The notes beneath the pieces are model-generated. The model saw only the letters and a list, made by a program, of their open reading frames with translations. It did not search any database and was not told where the DNA came from. Below, piece by piece: positions 43,901 to 52,423 of a DNA stretch of 64,000 bases. The position numbers and the translations under genes are program-made. The DNA comes from Nocardia arthritidis (lineage in GTDB: Bacteria > Actinomycetota > Actinomycetes > Mycobacteriales > Mycobacteriaceae): contig NZ_CP046172.1 of NCBI RefSeq assembly GCF_011801145.1, forward strand, positions 5,394,001 through 5,458,000, read 5' to 3'. The stretch's first letter is position 1, and each line of letters opens with the position of its first letter.

Positions 43901-44918
43901 GCTGATGCGCCGCAACCGAACCGGTGAAGCGCTGTCGTACCTCACATGGTGCCGCACGGTATTCACTCGCGAGCGAGACTCGGCTGCGCTCGCTGCCACT
44001 CTCACCGCCCTCGCCGAGCTGGAAGACGAACGCGGATACACTGATACCGGCATCGCCCTCGCCAGATCGGCATTGCGTCATCAGTATGCGGCCCGCACCC
44101 TTGGTGGCATCAGCAACGGACATCTCAACCTCGGCTACCGCTTGGAATCCGCTGGAGACCGCCGCGCGGCCACCGCGCACCACCTCATCGCCACGCTGAT
44201 CGCCACAGGTTCGTCCTACTGGCAGGCCGATAGCGCCGTCGACGCCCTCGCCCACGACCTCATCGAATTGGGCGACGACCATCCGACAACGGCGGCCGAA
44301 CTCATGGAACTCGCCGAGCGCGACCTGCCTGGAATCGAAATCCCCACCGCGGTAACAGAATTGCACACGGGGATCGGATTCGAGCAGGCCGATGTCGTTG
44401 CGATCCTGGCCCGCGCGGGCCGAGCCGCCGATGCCCTGCGCGAGCCCGCGTTCACCTTCTGGGATCCGCTGCTGTCCGGACTCCTCGCCGATGACACCCT
44501 GGCCACAGAACAGGTCGCCGATTTCCTCGACGCCTTCGCCGAAATCCCCGAACGAGCCACCGTCGCAACGATATTGCGCGACCCTGTCGCCGCCGAGGAA
44601 CCCGACGAAATCGACCGGGCGATCCTGCGGCGCGCGGATGCGGTGCGCAGCGGTGCGCTACGCCTGCCCGATGAGCTTTGGCGGCTCATGTCCGTCGCCG
44701 ACGTGCTCGCCAACATCGTCGGCGCGACCCACGGCGACGAACTGCGCGACACGCTGGCCTCGGCCGAGCTCGACGAAATGGCCGAGGACGAGCCGGTTCT
44801 CGTCGCGATCCTGCACCGGATCCGCGCCGGGGAGCGCAACCGCCGCGTTCTCCTCGAAAACCTGGCTCCGGAGGAGCAACTCGCCGTCGAACACGTCTTG
44901 GCCCACGCCGCCCACTGA
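40935..44918 (+). CDS. CHAT-domain STAND protein: caspase-like protease + NB-ARC + helical repeats
   Basis: A 1327-residue protein. The N-terminal 370 residues are a CHAT caspase-like peptidase with the catalytic dyad H223 in VQLSGHGAAG and C263 in VLSSCRSAAR. An NB-ARC module follows with Walker A LSGTPGVGKTTVA (K421); the Walker B-like strand is unusual (LLVLEAFETL, without DD). The last 700 residues are alpha-helical repeats. The ATG at 40935 was chosen for the family start; an upstream frame is open. Fusion of a death-type protease to a STAND sensor is typical of bacterial abortive-infection proteins. Confidence 0.87.
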   Translation: MTRLSDGARRSLILLVEAQSTSSGLHVRLREGDRVLADRRVAYDSTAEEYAAFVDADRYFENHRVPGVPDPIAEPARRLGEWVSRELLGDAADFIALATPCTVVVTGAEALVSGPWELALVSERTLGQLGAVFVQSVETSVPPPPARTERSVLRVLAVFSQPDGLDALNLRRERRELQRTIGELARLGARVELCVLQYGATRRRLAEVAADPDGWDVVQLSGHGAAGSFTVEAEDSGRDPIEVDDLIALLAPARPSLVVLSSCRSAARIAEERMALLGLAEVSHRPDRHPNSQLAQSIAINLGCAVLAMRFAVPDSYVIGLIMAFYAELLREGRSVAEALEIARGRVGATATAIEWATSTVIGEGAGRLTLSRPRRADDEIPPPPERFVGRVAVMTKCGRTLTTAGMPNTVVLSGTPGVGKTTVAAELVDLHGDRFDQVVWFAIPENADPQVLFLDLLVRLETALPGLRLLDTVVEDTLPADALADLTKALASTRTLLVLEAFETLTPEGEFTHLGWPGLITALTAHTGASRLLATTRVTPRCLARYVEPIGLLTVDETVLLVGELGRLDRFVRGEVPDVSADGARALAAQAIKASGRHPKLLELADGQATDAATLRSFLDDADKRSAAEHDPRRLLEAWTIEAVTRLGSSARHRFDILCVLDDRDRTPDTVNAIDADPSATDSDDELRYAALAVITGHHYEIHPTVASSGRDLLEPEARQRITAAIATYWRHALERAVAAERTSGSIEPVARFARAVATYLVRSGDVPMAIDALDLILRRERSRIGLRALLPLAHEIVTTATGTDQRLRARRMVANIMALLAHRAAEPITAQLREDALAQGDSGMAMSLTTDLIGRYREANRYPEALALADEQIELGERTGAGPWTRLVHDNEKVSLLVAMGKAAEVAEQIEHLRRTMAELPDEAGENETVRPFRAKGLVLDTAYTAALALHDYDTCITVGEEMLALKRAYDADENEIARAKYRLCFPLMRRNRTGEALSYLTWCRTVFTRERDSAALAATLTALAELEDERGYTDTGIALARSALRHQYAARTLGGISNGHLNLGYRLESAGDRRAATAHHLIATLIATGSSYWQADSAVDALAHDLIELGDDHPTTAAELMELAERDLPGIEIPTAVTELHTGIGFEQADVVAILARAGRAADALREPAFTFWDPLLSGLLADDTLATEQVADFLDAFAEIPERATVATILRDPVAAEEPDEIDRAILRRADAVRSGALRLPDELWRLMSVADVLANIVGATHGDELRDTLASAELDEMAEDEPVLVAILHRIRAGERNRRVLLENLAPEEQLAVEHVLAHAAH

Positions 44919-45053
44919 ACGTATCGGATGTAGGCCGTCGCCGCGAGGTCACGAAACCGCTTCGTATCCGCGCGCGTAGGCCGAATTCGCGATTCGCTCA
45001 TCGATAGCGATCAATTCCCACACAAGAGGCCGTGCAGTTTCATCCCTGGTTGA

Positions 45054-45920
45054 TCAGCGGCGGCGGGCCAACGCGGTCCGCAACACCGAAACACCCCCGC
45101 GCACAACCAATCCCGCCGCCACCAGCGGCGCGGCCAGCAGCCACACCGACCGGCGGTGATAGTCGCAATAGAACCGCAAGGCCGAGCGGTGATGGTTGAA
45201 CACCTTGCGAAAGGGCGCGTGCCGCGTGCTGCCGCCCTCGCGGTGGCGGATCTCCACTGCCGGATCCACTACCACCCGCCATCCGGCCCGATGGACATCC
45301 AGCGCGGCCTTCGTCTCCTCGAAATACATGAAGTACCGCTCGTCATATCCGCCGATGGCGTCGAAAGCGCTGCGGCGGAACAACATACAACACCCCGAGA
45401 TCCAATCGACATCGCCGACCTCATCGACCGGCTTACCGAAATACGCTCGCGTCGCAGGATTACCCGGCCAGACCGAACCCAGCAGCGCGTGCACCACTCC
45501 CACACCGATCGACGGGAACCGCCGACCCGTTGGATACGGTGTGCCATCCAACCGACTGATACGCGGGCCGATCAACCCGATCCGATCATCACCCATCGCC
45601 GTCTCCACCAGCCGAGCGATCGAACCCGGAGCCAACTGGGTATCGGGATTGGCGATCAGCAACCACTCGGTATCGAGTTCGGCCGCGCCCTGATTGATTG
45701 CCCGCGTCAGACCAACGTTCCGCGCATTCCGAATAACCCTCGCACCGAACGCCTCCGCCATATCCGCGCTCGCATCGGTCGACGCGTTGTCGACGCACGC
45801 CACCTGCAGCGGTAGCGGCTCGACCGCGCTCGGCAGGGAATCCAGGAAGGGCGGAAGATCCTCGCTGCTCCCGTAGGTGACAAGAACCAGGCCGACCGTC
45901 TTTTCGTCGCGGCGAGACAT
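45054..45920 (-). CDS. Family 2 glycosyltransferase
   Basis: A GT-A fold transferase of 288 residues. It shows LVLVTYGSSED at the nucleotide-binding start, VDNASTDASADMAEA, the DxD-like IANPDTQLAP and the acceptor-site region GGYDERYFMYFEE with a catalytic acid. The type resembles rhamnosyltransferases (WbbL-like) of cell-wall polymer synthesis. A C-terminal hydrophobic stretch (VWLLAAPLVAAGLVV) may attach it to the membrane. ATG at 45920 is preferred; a TTG at 45974 is possible. Confidence 0.85.
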   Translation of the reverse strand: MSRRDEKTVGLVLVTYGSSEDLPPFLDSLPSAVEPLPLQVACVDNASTDASADMAEAFGARVIRNARNVGLTRAINQGAAELDTEWLLIANPDTQLAPGSIARLVETAMGDDRIGLIGPRISRLDGTPYPTGRRFPSIGVGVVHALLGSVWPGNPATRAYFGKPVDEVGDVDWISGCCMLFRRSAFDAIGGYDERYFMYFEETKAALDVHRAGWRVVVDPAVEIRHREGGSTRHAPFRKVFNHHRSALRFYCDYHRRSVWLLAAPLVAAGLVVRGGVSVLRTALARRR

Positions 45921-46075
45921 GCGCGCGAACCTATCAGGTTCGCCTTCTCCACGCGGGAAGTACCGGCCGCGCAACCCAACGCCTCATCGGGCCACCTTCC
46001 GCTTGCCACCGCCCCTGCGGTACCTCGAGCCGCATGAGATCGATACCGGCGTTTCCGGCATAGGCTGGCAGCAAA

Positions 46076-46112
46076 AGCCCCAATGTCCCTGCTGGTGGCC
46101 AACATTGGGGCT
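46076..46112 (-). terminator. Rho-independent terminator downstream of the cyclase gene
   Basis: AGCCCCAATGT and ACATTGGGGCT form a perfect 11-base stem with a 15-base loop. Read on the minus strand the hairpin is followed by TTTTG, as expected for a terminator of the cyclase-family gene. Confidence 0.65.
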
Positions 46113-46238
46113 TAGGGTCTCGAAATTCATGGCGGTTGGCGACTGATCGAGCTGGTCGTTTCCGGTTCGTCTCAGGTTGTGGCGGGCGGTGTTTGTCTCA
46201 GCTTGATGGCATTTCTTCGCCGGGCGCGAATCCCGCGA

Positions 46239-47192
46239 TCAGAATGTGGCGATCGGGTTGACCGGGCTGCCGGACGTCCCGGCGAAGCGGACCGGCGCGA
46301 CTGCGAGGTGGAAGTCCCATTGGCCGAGCTCGGCGGCTGTGGTCGCGCACGCCTCCAGGTCGCAGTTGTCGAGCAGCCACAGACCCATCGCGACGAGGCC
46401 CACGGTGTGAACCGGCATCAACACGTCTTCGTACCCCGACGGCAGCACGTCCTGCGGAGTGTCGGCGCCGATCAACGCGACCTCCCGCTCCTGCAGCCAC
46501 GGCAGGCAGGACGCGTGCCAGCCGGCCTGCTTGAAACCGCTGCTCGCACCGGCCTCGTGCCGGACGCGGCCATAGCCGGTCCGCAGCAGTACCGCATCGC
46601 CGGATCGCACCCGCACCCCCTGGCGACGCTCGGCCTCCTCGAGATCGTCGGGATGGACCCCCTGCCCCGGTTCCAACCACGGCACCTCGCGGACCTTCGC
46701 AATGTCCAGCAGGACGCCACGGGTGATGATCCCGTTCGCCGCCGCCGTGACGGCAGCCCAGGCCGATCCCGTTGCGGCGTCGACCAGCGAGTGCGGCCGC
46801 CCGTTGTACATCGTGCCGTCCCAGAAGATATGGCACGGCGAGTCGATATGGGTGATGGTGTTGCCGTGGAACAGAATTCCGAGCCGCTCGTTCGAATAGC
46901 CCCAGTGCCGGTCGTTGCGGAATCCCAGCGGCATTTTCTCGGCTCCCGGCATATCGGCGGCGCACGGGCACGTCGTCGTCGACCGCTCCATCTCCTCCGG
47001 CACCGCAACCTCCCACGCGCACGACACGCTCCTGCCGTGGCGCACCGACCGCGCCGCCGCCAACCGGACGTCGTCGGTGATGTGGTTCAAAGTGCCGAGC
47101 TCATCGTCCTCGCCCCACCGCCCCCAGTTCGACAGCGTATCGAAGTACCCGTGCACGTCGTCCTGTGTGGGTATCGGTAGCCTTGCCGTCAT
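46239..47192 (-). CDS. Cyclase-family metal-dependent hydrolase (kynurenine-formamidase-like)
   Basis: A 317-residue protein with the family metal-binding motif as TITHIDSPCHIFWDG (HxD...H), preceded by LGTLNHITDD. Members hydrolyse amides or lactones, for example formylkynurenine or isatin. The ATG at 47192 follows GGAGGAG; the longer frame upstream has no supporting signal. Terminator at 46076-46112. It stands alone. Confidence 0.85.
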   Translation of the reverse strand: MTARLPIPTQDDVHGYFDTLSNWGRWGEDDELGTLNHITDDVRLAAARSVRHGRSVSCAWEVAVPEEMERSTTTCPCAADMPGAEKMPLGFRNDRHWGYSNERLGILFHGNTITHIDSPCHIFWDGTMYNGRPHSLVDAATGSAWAAVTAAANGIITRGVLLDIAKVREVPWLEPGQGVHPDDLEEAERRQGVRVRSGDAVLLRTGYGRVRHEAGASSGFKQAGWHASCLPWLQEREVALIGADTPQDVLPSGYEDVLMPVHTVGLVAMGLWLLDNCDLEACATTAAELGQWDFHLAVAPVRFAGTSGSPVNPIATF

Positions 47193-47504
47193 CCCAGCAC
47201 CAACTCCTCCGGTCACGCAGTTCGAGGCACCGCTGGCAGGGGATCCCCCAGGTTCACACACTGTCCTCGCAACACGATCTTGTGGATACGAGTCTAGCTG
47301 GGCGGCAAGAGCTTCGGCAGGGGTTCACCAGCCGAGCCCTTGCAGGGCCGGGTATTTGAGCGCGTGCGCGACTGCGGTGAGCTCCTCGACAGGGTGCCTG
47401 CTGAGATCTGTTCCCTTCGGGCCGATCTCGACGGCAAGGCCGGAATCTCGAAATCGTGGCGGATCCACCACGTCACCGCCACACATTCTGAGTGGGTGTG
47501 CGCA
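47193..47504. other. Intergenic stretch upstream of the cyclase gene
   Basis: About 310 bases between the cyclase start and the mycolyltransferase remnant. I see no convincing gene, only short open frames without ribosome sites. It presumably holds the cyclase promoter and further scrap DNA. Confidence 0.4.
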
Positions 47505-47755
47505 GATCAGCGATCCGGCCGGATATCAATTCGCCAAGACCGTGATCGGAGTCGGTGGCGGAAATCCCGACAATGTGTACGGCCCCACGAACGACCCGAG
47601 GTGGGCTGCCAACGATCCCTACGTGCATGCGGACAAGTTGCGCGGCGCAAACCTGTTCATCGCCAGCGGCAACGGCATACCCACCGAGCCGACCCAGCTC
47701 GCCCCCTCGAGCCGGCGCGCCGACCCACTGAGCAAGGCCATGGACGGTGTTGCTG
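47505..47755 (+). pseudogene. Fragment of an antigen-85-type mycolyltransferase/esterase
   Basis: About 80 codons translate into an internal part of the Ag85/mycolyltransferase family: FAKTVIGVGGGNPDNVYG, DPRWAANDPYVHADKL and NLFIASGNGIPTEP. There is no signal peptide, no nucleophile elbow and no C-terminal catalytic histidine, and the frame then runs into the antisense of the methyltransferase. It is a clear gene remnant and supports a mycolic-acid host. Confidence 0.82.
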
Positions 47756-47757
47756 GT

Positions 47758-48537
47758 TCAATCCACACGTTCGGCGATGAATATGACTTCGCATCCAGGA
47801 TGGCCCGGTACGTCCCGGAAGTCCTGGAGGCGGAAACCATGGTCTGTGAGGTCGGATTCGATCTCCGGGCGCTCGCGGAAACGCAGCGTGTACTCCCATG
47901 CGACTGCGGCGCCATCTGCGGCGAAGGTGTACGTGTCTCGGAACGACACGAGCGGAAGGTTCACCGCGGTGACCTCCAGGCGGTCCTGCACACGTCCGAT
48001 GCCGGGAACGTCGAGGGCCGCAGGGACGATGTCTGCTGCTCGGTCCACCCACACGCGACGGTCCAGGTGTCTGATGCCAGAGACGAGAAAACCGCCGGGG
48101 CGCAGCGCACGACGAATCCCGGTCAGGGCCGCGGCCCAGTCCTCGTCGGTCAGGAATACCTCCACGACGTTCGCGGTCAGCACCGCGAGGTCGGCACCTA
48201 CTTCGGGTGCGTTCGCCGCGTCACCGTGCAGCCACGTGACTCCCGACGGTGCACCCTTCGCCTTTGCCACGGCAAGGAACGCCTCGGAGGGATCGATCGC
48301 CACCACTGTGCGACGTTCGCGCGCCAGCAGCTCGGCCAGAGTTCCGGTCCCACAACCGACATCGAGCACTACCCGTGCGTTCAACTCGTCGACAACGGCA
48401 GCATAGGCGAGCAGGTCGTCGCGCTGTCCTTCGAATGCGTCGTGGATGGACGCGATGCGTGGGTGGTCTACGATCGCATACGGCACAGCGTCGACGATAG
48501 CGTCGAAAGGTGTTCGCACCAACGATGATTCATCCAC
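47758..48537 (-). CDS. SAM-dependent methyltransferase (class I)
   Basis: A 259-residue methyltransferase with SAM-binding motif I VVLDVGCGTGTLAELLA, motif II VVAIDPSEA and the following HGDAANAP and LRPGGFLVSGIRH segments. It is complete from the ATG at 48537 to its stop. It sits among gene fragments, so it may have arrived with a rearrangement. Substrate unknown. Confidence 0.88.
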   Translation of the reverse strand: MDESSLVRTPFDAIVDAVPYAIVDHPRIASIHDAFEGQRDDLLAYAAVVDELNARVVLDVGCGTGTLAELLARERRTVVAIDPSEAFLAVAKAKGAPSGVTWLHGDAANAPEVGADLAVLTANVVEVFLTDEDWAAALTGIRRALRPGGFLVSGIRHLDRRVWVDRAADIVPAALDVPGIGRVQDRLEVTAVNLPLVSFRDTYTFAADGAAVAWEYTLRFRERPEIESDLTDHGFRLQDFRDVPGHPGCEVIFIAERVD

Positions 48538-48641
48538 AGCCGGTCGACTCCGTGCCGCGGGCGGTGCTCGATGCGCTGCGGGCCGCCCACGCTCGCGGCG
48601 CCCGCATCACCTCGGTATGCATCGGCGCGTTCACGATGTAG
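48525..48641 (+). pseudogene. Fragment of a GlxA/DJ-1-type AraC regulator
   Basis: Thirty-eight codons read PRAVLDALRAAHARGARI followed by TSVCIGAFTM and a stop. This is the conserved core of the DJ-1/PfpI domain of GlxA-family regulators, where the Cys-x-Gly-Ala-Phe motif follows. The gene is cut where the ATP-grasp fragment begins (near 48623), leaving a short stretch shared by both. Confidence 0.65.
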
Positions 48642-48724
48642 TAGGGGTCGACACCTCGGCGCCGGAGCGCCCGATCCAGGTCGTCCCGATATCCGAGAAC
48701 GATCAACATCGGATATTTCGCCAT
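48623..48724 (-). pseudogene. 5' fragment of an ATP-grasp ligase gene
   Basis: Thirty-four codons starting at ATG 48724 read KYPMLIVLGYRDDLDRALRR and end at DPYYIVNAP, one residue different from the intact gene at 59789. Beyond that the reading frame enters unrelated sequence. The ATP-binding domain is absent, so it is not functional. Confidence 0.88.
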
Positions 48725-49088
48725 TGCAAATACCTCTGGCAGAGTTTTCCCGACTCACCGTTCCGGTGGCCGGCGTCATCGAATAGACAGCGACCCTGTC
48801 TATTGCCGCAACCCCCCGGTGCGGTCGATACATCCGTATCCAATCGCGGCGTTGCTTGCATACGGCAGCTTATTGCTATGTCCCGATAAAGGGGACCGTA
48901 CGGCATGATGGAGCTAGGTCACATTTGCCCGATTGCGACTGTGCTGCAACGAGTTCCGTAACGTTGTCGATCGGCCCGATCGGATAGTGGTCAGATCGGC
49001 AAGTGCGGCAACATCTTTCGAATCAAACCACGCGCGTGCGAGGTAACCTGCCGTTCGCCGCCCGTGTCGCGCTGGGAGGCTGAAGCCG

Positions 49089-49328
49089 ATGATCACCCTC
49101 GGTTACAACGGATTCGCCAGTGGTGCAAAGTGTTTCGGTGAACACTACGGTGCTGTCGGCGTCGCGCGGAATCTGCTGGCCGGCCACGATGCCTCGGCGG
49201 CGCTGGTGATCGACGGTGAACTGGTCGCCGCGGTCGAGGAGGAACGGCTGAGCCGGGTCACGACGACCTCGGACATTCCGAAGAATGCGATCGATTGGTG
49301 TCTGGAATTCGCCGGTATCGAATTCGAT
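49089..49328 (+). pseudogene. 5' fragment of a NodU/CmcH-type carbamoyltransferase gene
   Basis: Eighty codons from ATG 49089 (GYNGFASGAKCFGEHYGAVG, GHDASAALVIDGELVAAVEE) match the intact carbamoyltransferase start at 59421 with about 80% identity. After FAGIEF the frame runs into unrelated DNA and stops at 49394. The catalytic YrdC-like part is missing. Confidence 0.88.
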
Positions 49329-49461
49329 TGCGGCGTTTACCGCACTCGGAAATCGGTTGGTGTACTCCAGCCACGCAGAAAGCTCGTCCCATGACCTGAA
49401 TCGACCTGCAACGCTGGCCTCACCTCACCTCTCGAGATATGTGCACCGCGGAGGGCGACCG

Positions 49462-52022
49462 ATGGACGTTCAATACGACAGATATTGTTTGGCGGATCCG
49501 TTGTTCTATGACGACCCGGCACGGGCAGCGGGCGATGATTGCAGGTTTTCCGACGCTGACCGGATACTCCCGGAGGGGTGGCGACGAGCGTACTCGGACC
49601 CGTGGGTCAACCTGATGCCGGCCGACGTCATTCTGCCGGAGCAGGGGTGGAAGGTGCATGTGTCGGCCTGCGCCGATGAGGCGGAGGGGGTGCTGGCCCG
49701 AGTGATCGACTACTGCGTGGCCAACCGTCTCCCCATGAAATTCCTGCGAAGTCAGCTGATGTTGGCCGTACAGAATTCCAAGTACGCCGATCGGACCGGG
49801 AGTGGGAAATTCATCACCGTGTACCCGGAGACCGTCATCCAGTTGCGGAAGCTGCTGGACGAGCTGGGTCCCGTGTTGCGGGCACATCGGGCCCGTACAT
49901 TCTCAGTGATCTGCGCTGGCAGGGCGGGCCGCTGTATCTTCGTTACGGCGCGTTTGCTCCCAAACCGACGCTGACGACCCCGGATGGACGGCAAGTCTCC
50001 GATCGGCGCGGCACGACATTTTCGGTGCCGGACTGGGCACCGGTGCCAGATTTCATTGCGGAGGCAATAGCCCGCCGGGCATCGGATAAGGACAGCTTTC
50101 CCTTCGATGTACATCGGGCGCTACATTTCTCCAACGGCGGCGGAATCTATCTGGCAGCCGATCAGCGCACCGGCCGGAAGGTCGTCTTGCGCGAGGCCAG
50201 ACCACATGCGGGTATCGATCGGACGGGAAACGATGCGGTCCAGCGGCTGCACAACGAACGATTCGTGCTGGCGAAACTGAACGGACTCGATTTCGTTCCC
50301 GAGCTCTACGAACACATTCGAGTCTGGGAGCATCACTACCTGGTGGTGGAATACATTGAGGGGGAAACCCTGGAAAGGATGTTCGTCGACCGTTGCCCGC
50401 TGACTCATCCCGACCCCAGTGCAGATGAATTGGTCGATTACACCGAGTGGGTGCGCGATATCGTCGGGCAACTGGAAACGATGCTCGCCGAGGTTCACGA
50501 GCGCGGTATCGTCCTGGCCGACCTGCAGCCGACGAATATCATCGTCCGCCCGGACGGCCGCTGTGTCCTGGTGGACTTCGAGACCTCCTTCGAGATCGGA
50601 TCGACAGCGGACCCCGGCCTTGCCACCCCCGGATTCTCCTGTCCCACCGCCCGGACCGGGACAGCCATCGACCATTATGCGTTGGCAGCCATCCGCATGT
50701 ATCTGTTCGCGCCATTCAATCACTGGCTGCATTTGGCATCCGCGAAGGCGGAAGAGGCCGCAGACCTCATCGACACGTTCTATCCGGTGGAATCCGGATT
50801 CGGGGCGAAGATAGCGACGGCCCTGCATACCCACGCTGGTGGGACATTACCCGCGGGAGCGGCGGGCGGTGCGGAGTCTCGGTGGCCGCAGGCACCCGCG
50901 TCCGATACTGCCGTCTGGGACAACGTGCTGGACTCGATCGGCGACGGGATCCTCGCCGCAGCCACACCCGAGCGCATCGATCGGCTCTACCCCGGCGATA
51001 TCGAACAATTCGGGTGGGGGCGAATCGGTCTCGGACTCGCCTACGGCGCCGCCGGCGTCATCTACGCGCTGCATGCCTGCGGCCGTCGGATCCCCGACGA
51101 ACACCTCGAATGGCTCGTCGATAAGACCCGGAACGCGACCGATCTCGGTTTCGGCCTGTACGACGGTCTGGCCGGAATCGCCTGGTGCCTGCTGAAACTG
51201 CAGCGGGAGGAGGAAGCACGCGAATTTCTGGCACGTATTCCGGACCGTCCGTTCCAGTGCGATATGCAGCCGAATGATCGTGGTGTCCACAGTGGTGCCG
51301 CTGGAATAGCGCTAACTTTTCTGCAGTTCGGGGATCACCAGCGAGCCATCGAGATCGGAACCGAGCTGGCTGCCCCCTCAATGGACGACCCGCACCTCGT
51401 TCGTCGCCCTCCGGCGCTGCCGGGTTTGTTGAACGGCCCATCCGGACTCGCACACCTGTTTCATCGGTTGTTCGACTACACCGCCGATTCAGAATGGCTC
51501 GAAGCCGCCGAGCGGGCGCTGTGGCTGGATCTGGCCGGAATCCAGACGGACCACGGAATACCATTCCTGAGAAGCGACAAGGGCAACCGCATGCTGCCCT
51601 ACCTCGCCGAGGGCACCATCGGTACCGCGTTGGTCGTGTCCGAGCACCTCCGATACCGTGCTGTGCCGCAGTTTTCCGATCTCCTCGCCGGTATGCGTCG
51701 CTTGTGCCGACCGCGTCTGACCATCGCGCCCGGACTCTTCGAGGGCCGAGGATCCATGATCATGTATCAGGCTCTCCGGCGGGAGCCGACCGACCAGCAT
51801 CTGCTCGATCTGTCTTGGCACGCGATGAACTATCGCGGACACATCGCGTTTCCGGGGCGGATGCTGCTGCGTTTGTCTACCGATCTCGCCACCGGATCGG
51901 CAGGAATTCTCTGCGCCCTGCACAGCGCCGTCCATGCTCCGATCGAACTTCCAGGGATACCTTTCGACTTGCACGGCGAGTCGTGCGAGACAGCAACCAA
52001 ACACTCGAAAGGAGGTGAGTAG
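49462..52022 (+). pseudogene. Class III lanthipeptide synthetase LanKC, split by a frameshift
   Basis: Two frames together encode a full-length LanKC of about 853 residues. The N-terminal lyase-like part (from ATG 49462, behind GGAGGG) runs to about 49882. There the frame shifts by one base in a short G-run; one extra G would restore GPYILSDLRWQGGPLYLRYG. The kinase domain has VLADLQPTNIIV and VDFETS, and the cyclase domain has GLYDGLAGIAW and GVHSGAAGIAL without the Cys/His zinc ligands of class I, II and IV, which marks class III. The enzyme would phosphorylate, eliminate and cyclise Ser residues of the precursor encoded just downstream. A sequencing error in the G-run could also explain the break. 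Confidence 0.85.
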
Positions 52023-52024
52023 TA

Positions 52025-52111
52025 ATGGTCGAGATCCTTGAACTCCAAAATCTCGAGAAAGAGCCGGAACGGGCTTTCAAGAGCTTTGTCAGCTCCGTCT
52101 GGCATCAATAG
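52025..52111 (+). CDS. Class III lanthipeptide precursor peptide, apparently degenerate
   Basis: A 28-residue peptide starting at ATG 52025 behind GGAGGTGAG. The leader MVEILELQNLEKEPER carries the class III recognition motif ILELQNL (L-x-L-Q-x-L). The core AFKSFVSSVWHQ has S20 and S23 in the S-x2-S spacing of a labionin, but the position where the cysteine should be, three residues further, is His27. Without Cys no labionin can form. It overlaps the tandem stop codons of LanKC and ends with UAG. Confidence 0.75.
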   Translation: MVEILELQNLEKEPERAFKSFVSSVWHQ

Positions 52112-52172
52112 CGTCACGCGGCTCCGGTCATCAAGACTGTTATTGCTGTCGCGTGGTTGGAGGCGTGCAACT

Positions 52173-52207
52173 CGTTGGTGCGGACAATCCGATTGTCCGC
52201 ACCAACG
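52173..52207 (+). terminator. Strong hairpin after the lanthipeptide precursor
   Basis: A perfect 16-base stem (CGTTGGTGCGGACAAT and its complement) with a 3-base CCG loop. It lies 60 bases after the precursor stop and is the most stable hairpin in this part. No T-run follows, so termination would rely on the hairpin itself. Confidence 0.7.
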
Positions 52208-52423
52208 CAAAACAGCCCTGAGCACGAGGGGTATGCGGTTTCGTGTAGATGCTGTACGAAGCCGCGCCGGGGGCACGTCATGTTGTCAATCTGCGCACTG
52301 AGCGTGTCGGCATCAGGTGCGCGAATGCCCATTGCGCAATCGCATCTGGTGCGGCCAGATCGACCGGGTTCAGTTCCAGCGCCTGCCAACGGCGTGAAGT
52401 GAGCGGTGCAGGGCTCTCGAGAC

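Larger units (their letters stand above)
48623..49328. repeat. Inverted duplication, copy A (divergent promoter with two gene 5' ends)
   Basis: About 706 bases match, in reverse orientation, 59182-59890. The copy holds 34 codons of the ATP-grasp gene (minus strand), the complete 364-base divergent promoter, and 80 codons of the carbamoyltransferase gene (plus strand). Protein identity is about 97% and 80% for the two ends, so the duplication is not recent. Both genes are cut here. Confidence 0.9.

Noticed and set aside
46915..48528. Very long plus-strand open frame of 537 codons
   Set aside because: Only its middle part (the mycolyltransferase fragment) resembles protein; the rest is antisense to the cyclase and methyltransferase genes.
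52025..52402. UAG readthrough of the lanthipeptide precursor, giving a longer peptide with cysteines
   Set aside because: The extension crosses a strong terminator-like hairpin and is not lanthipeptide-like; the peptide most likely just ends at UAG.
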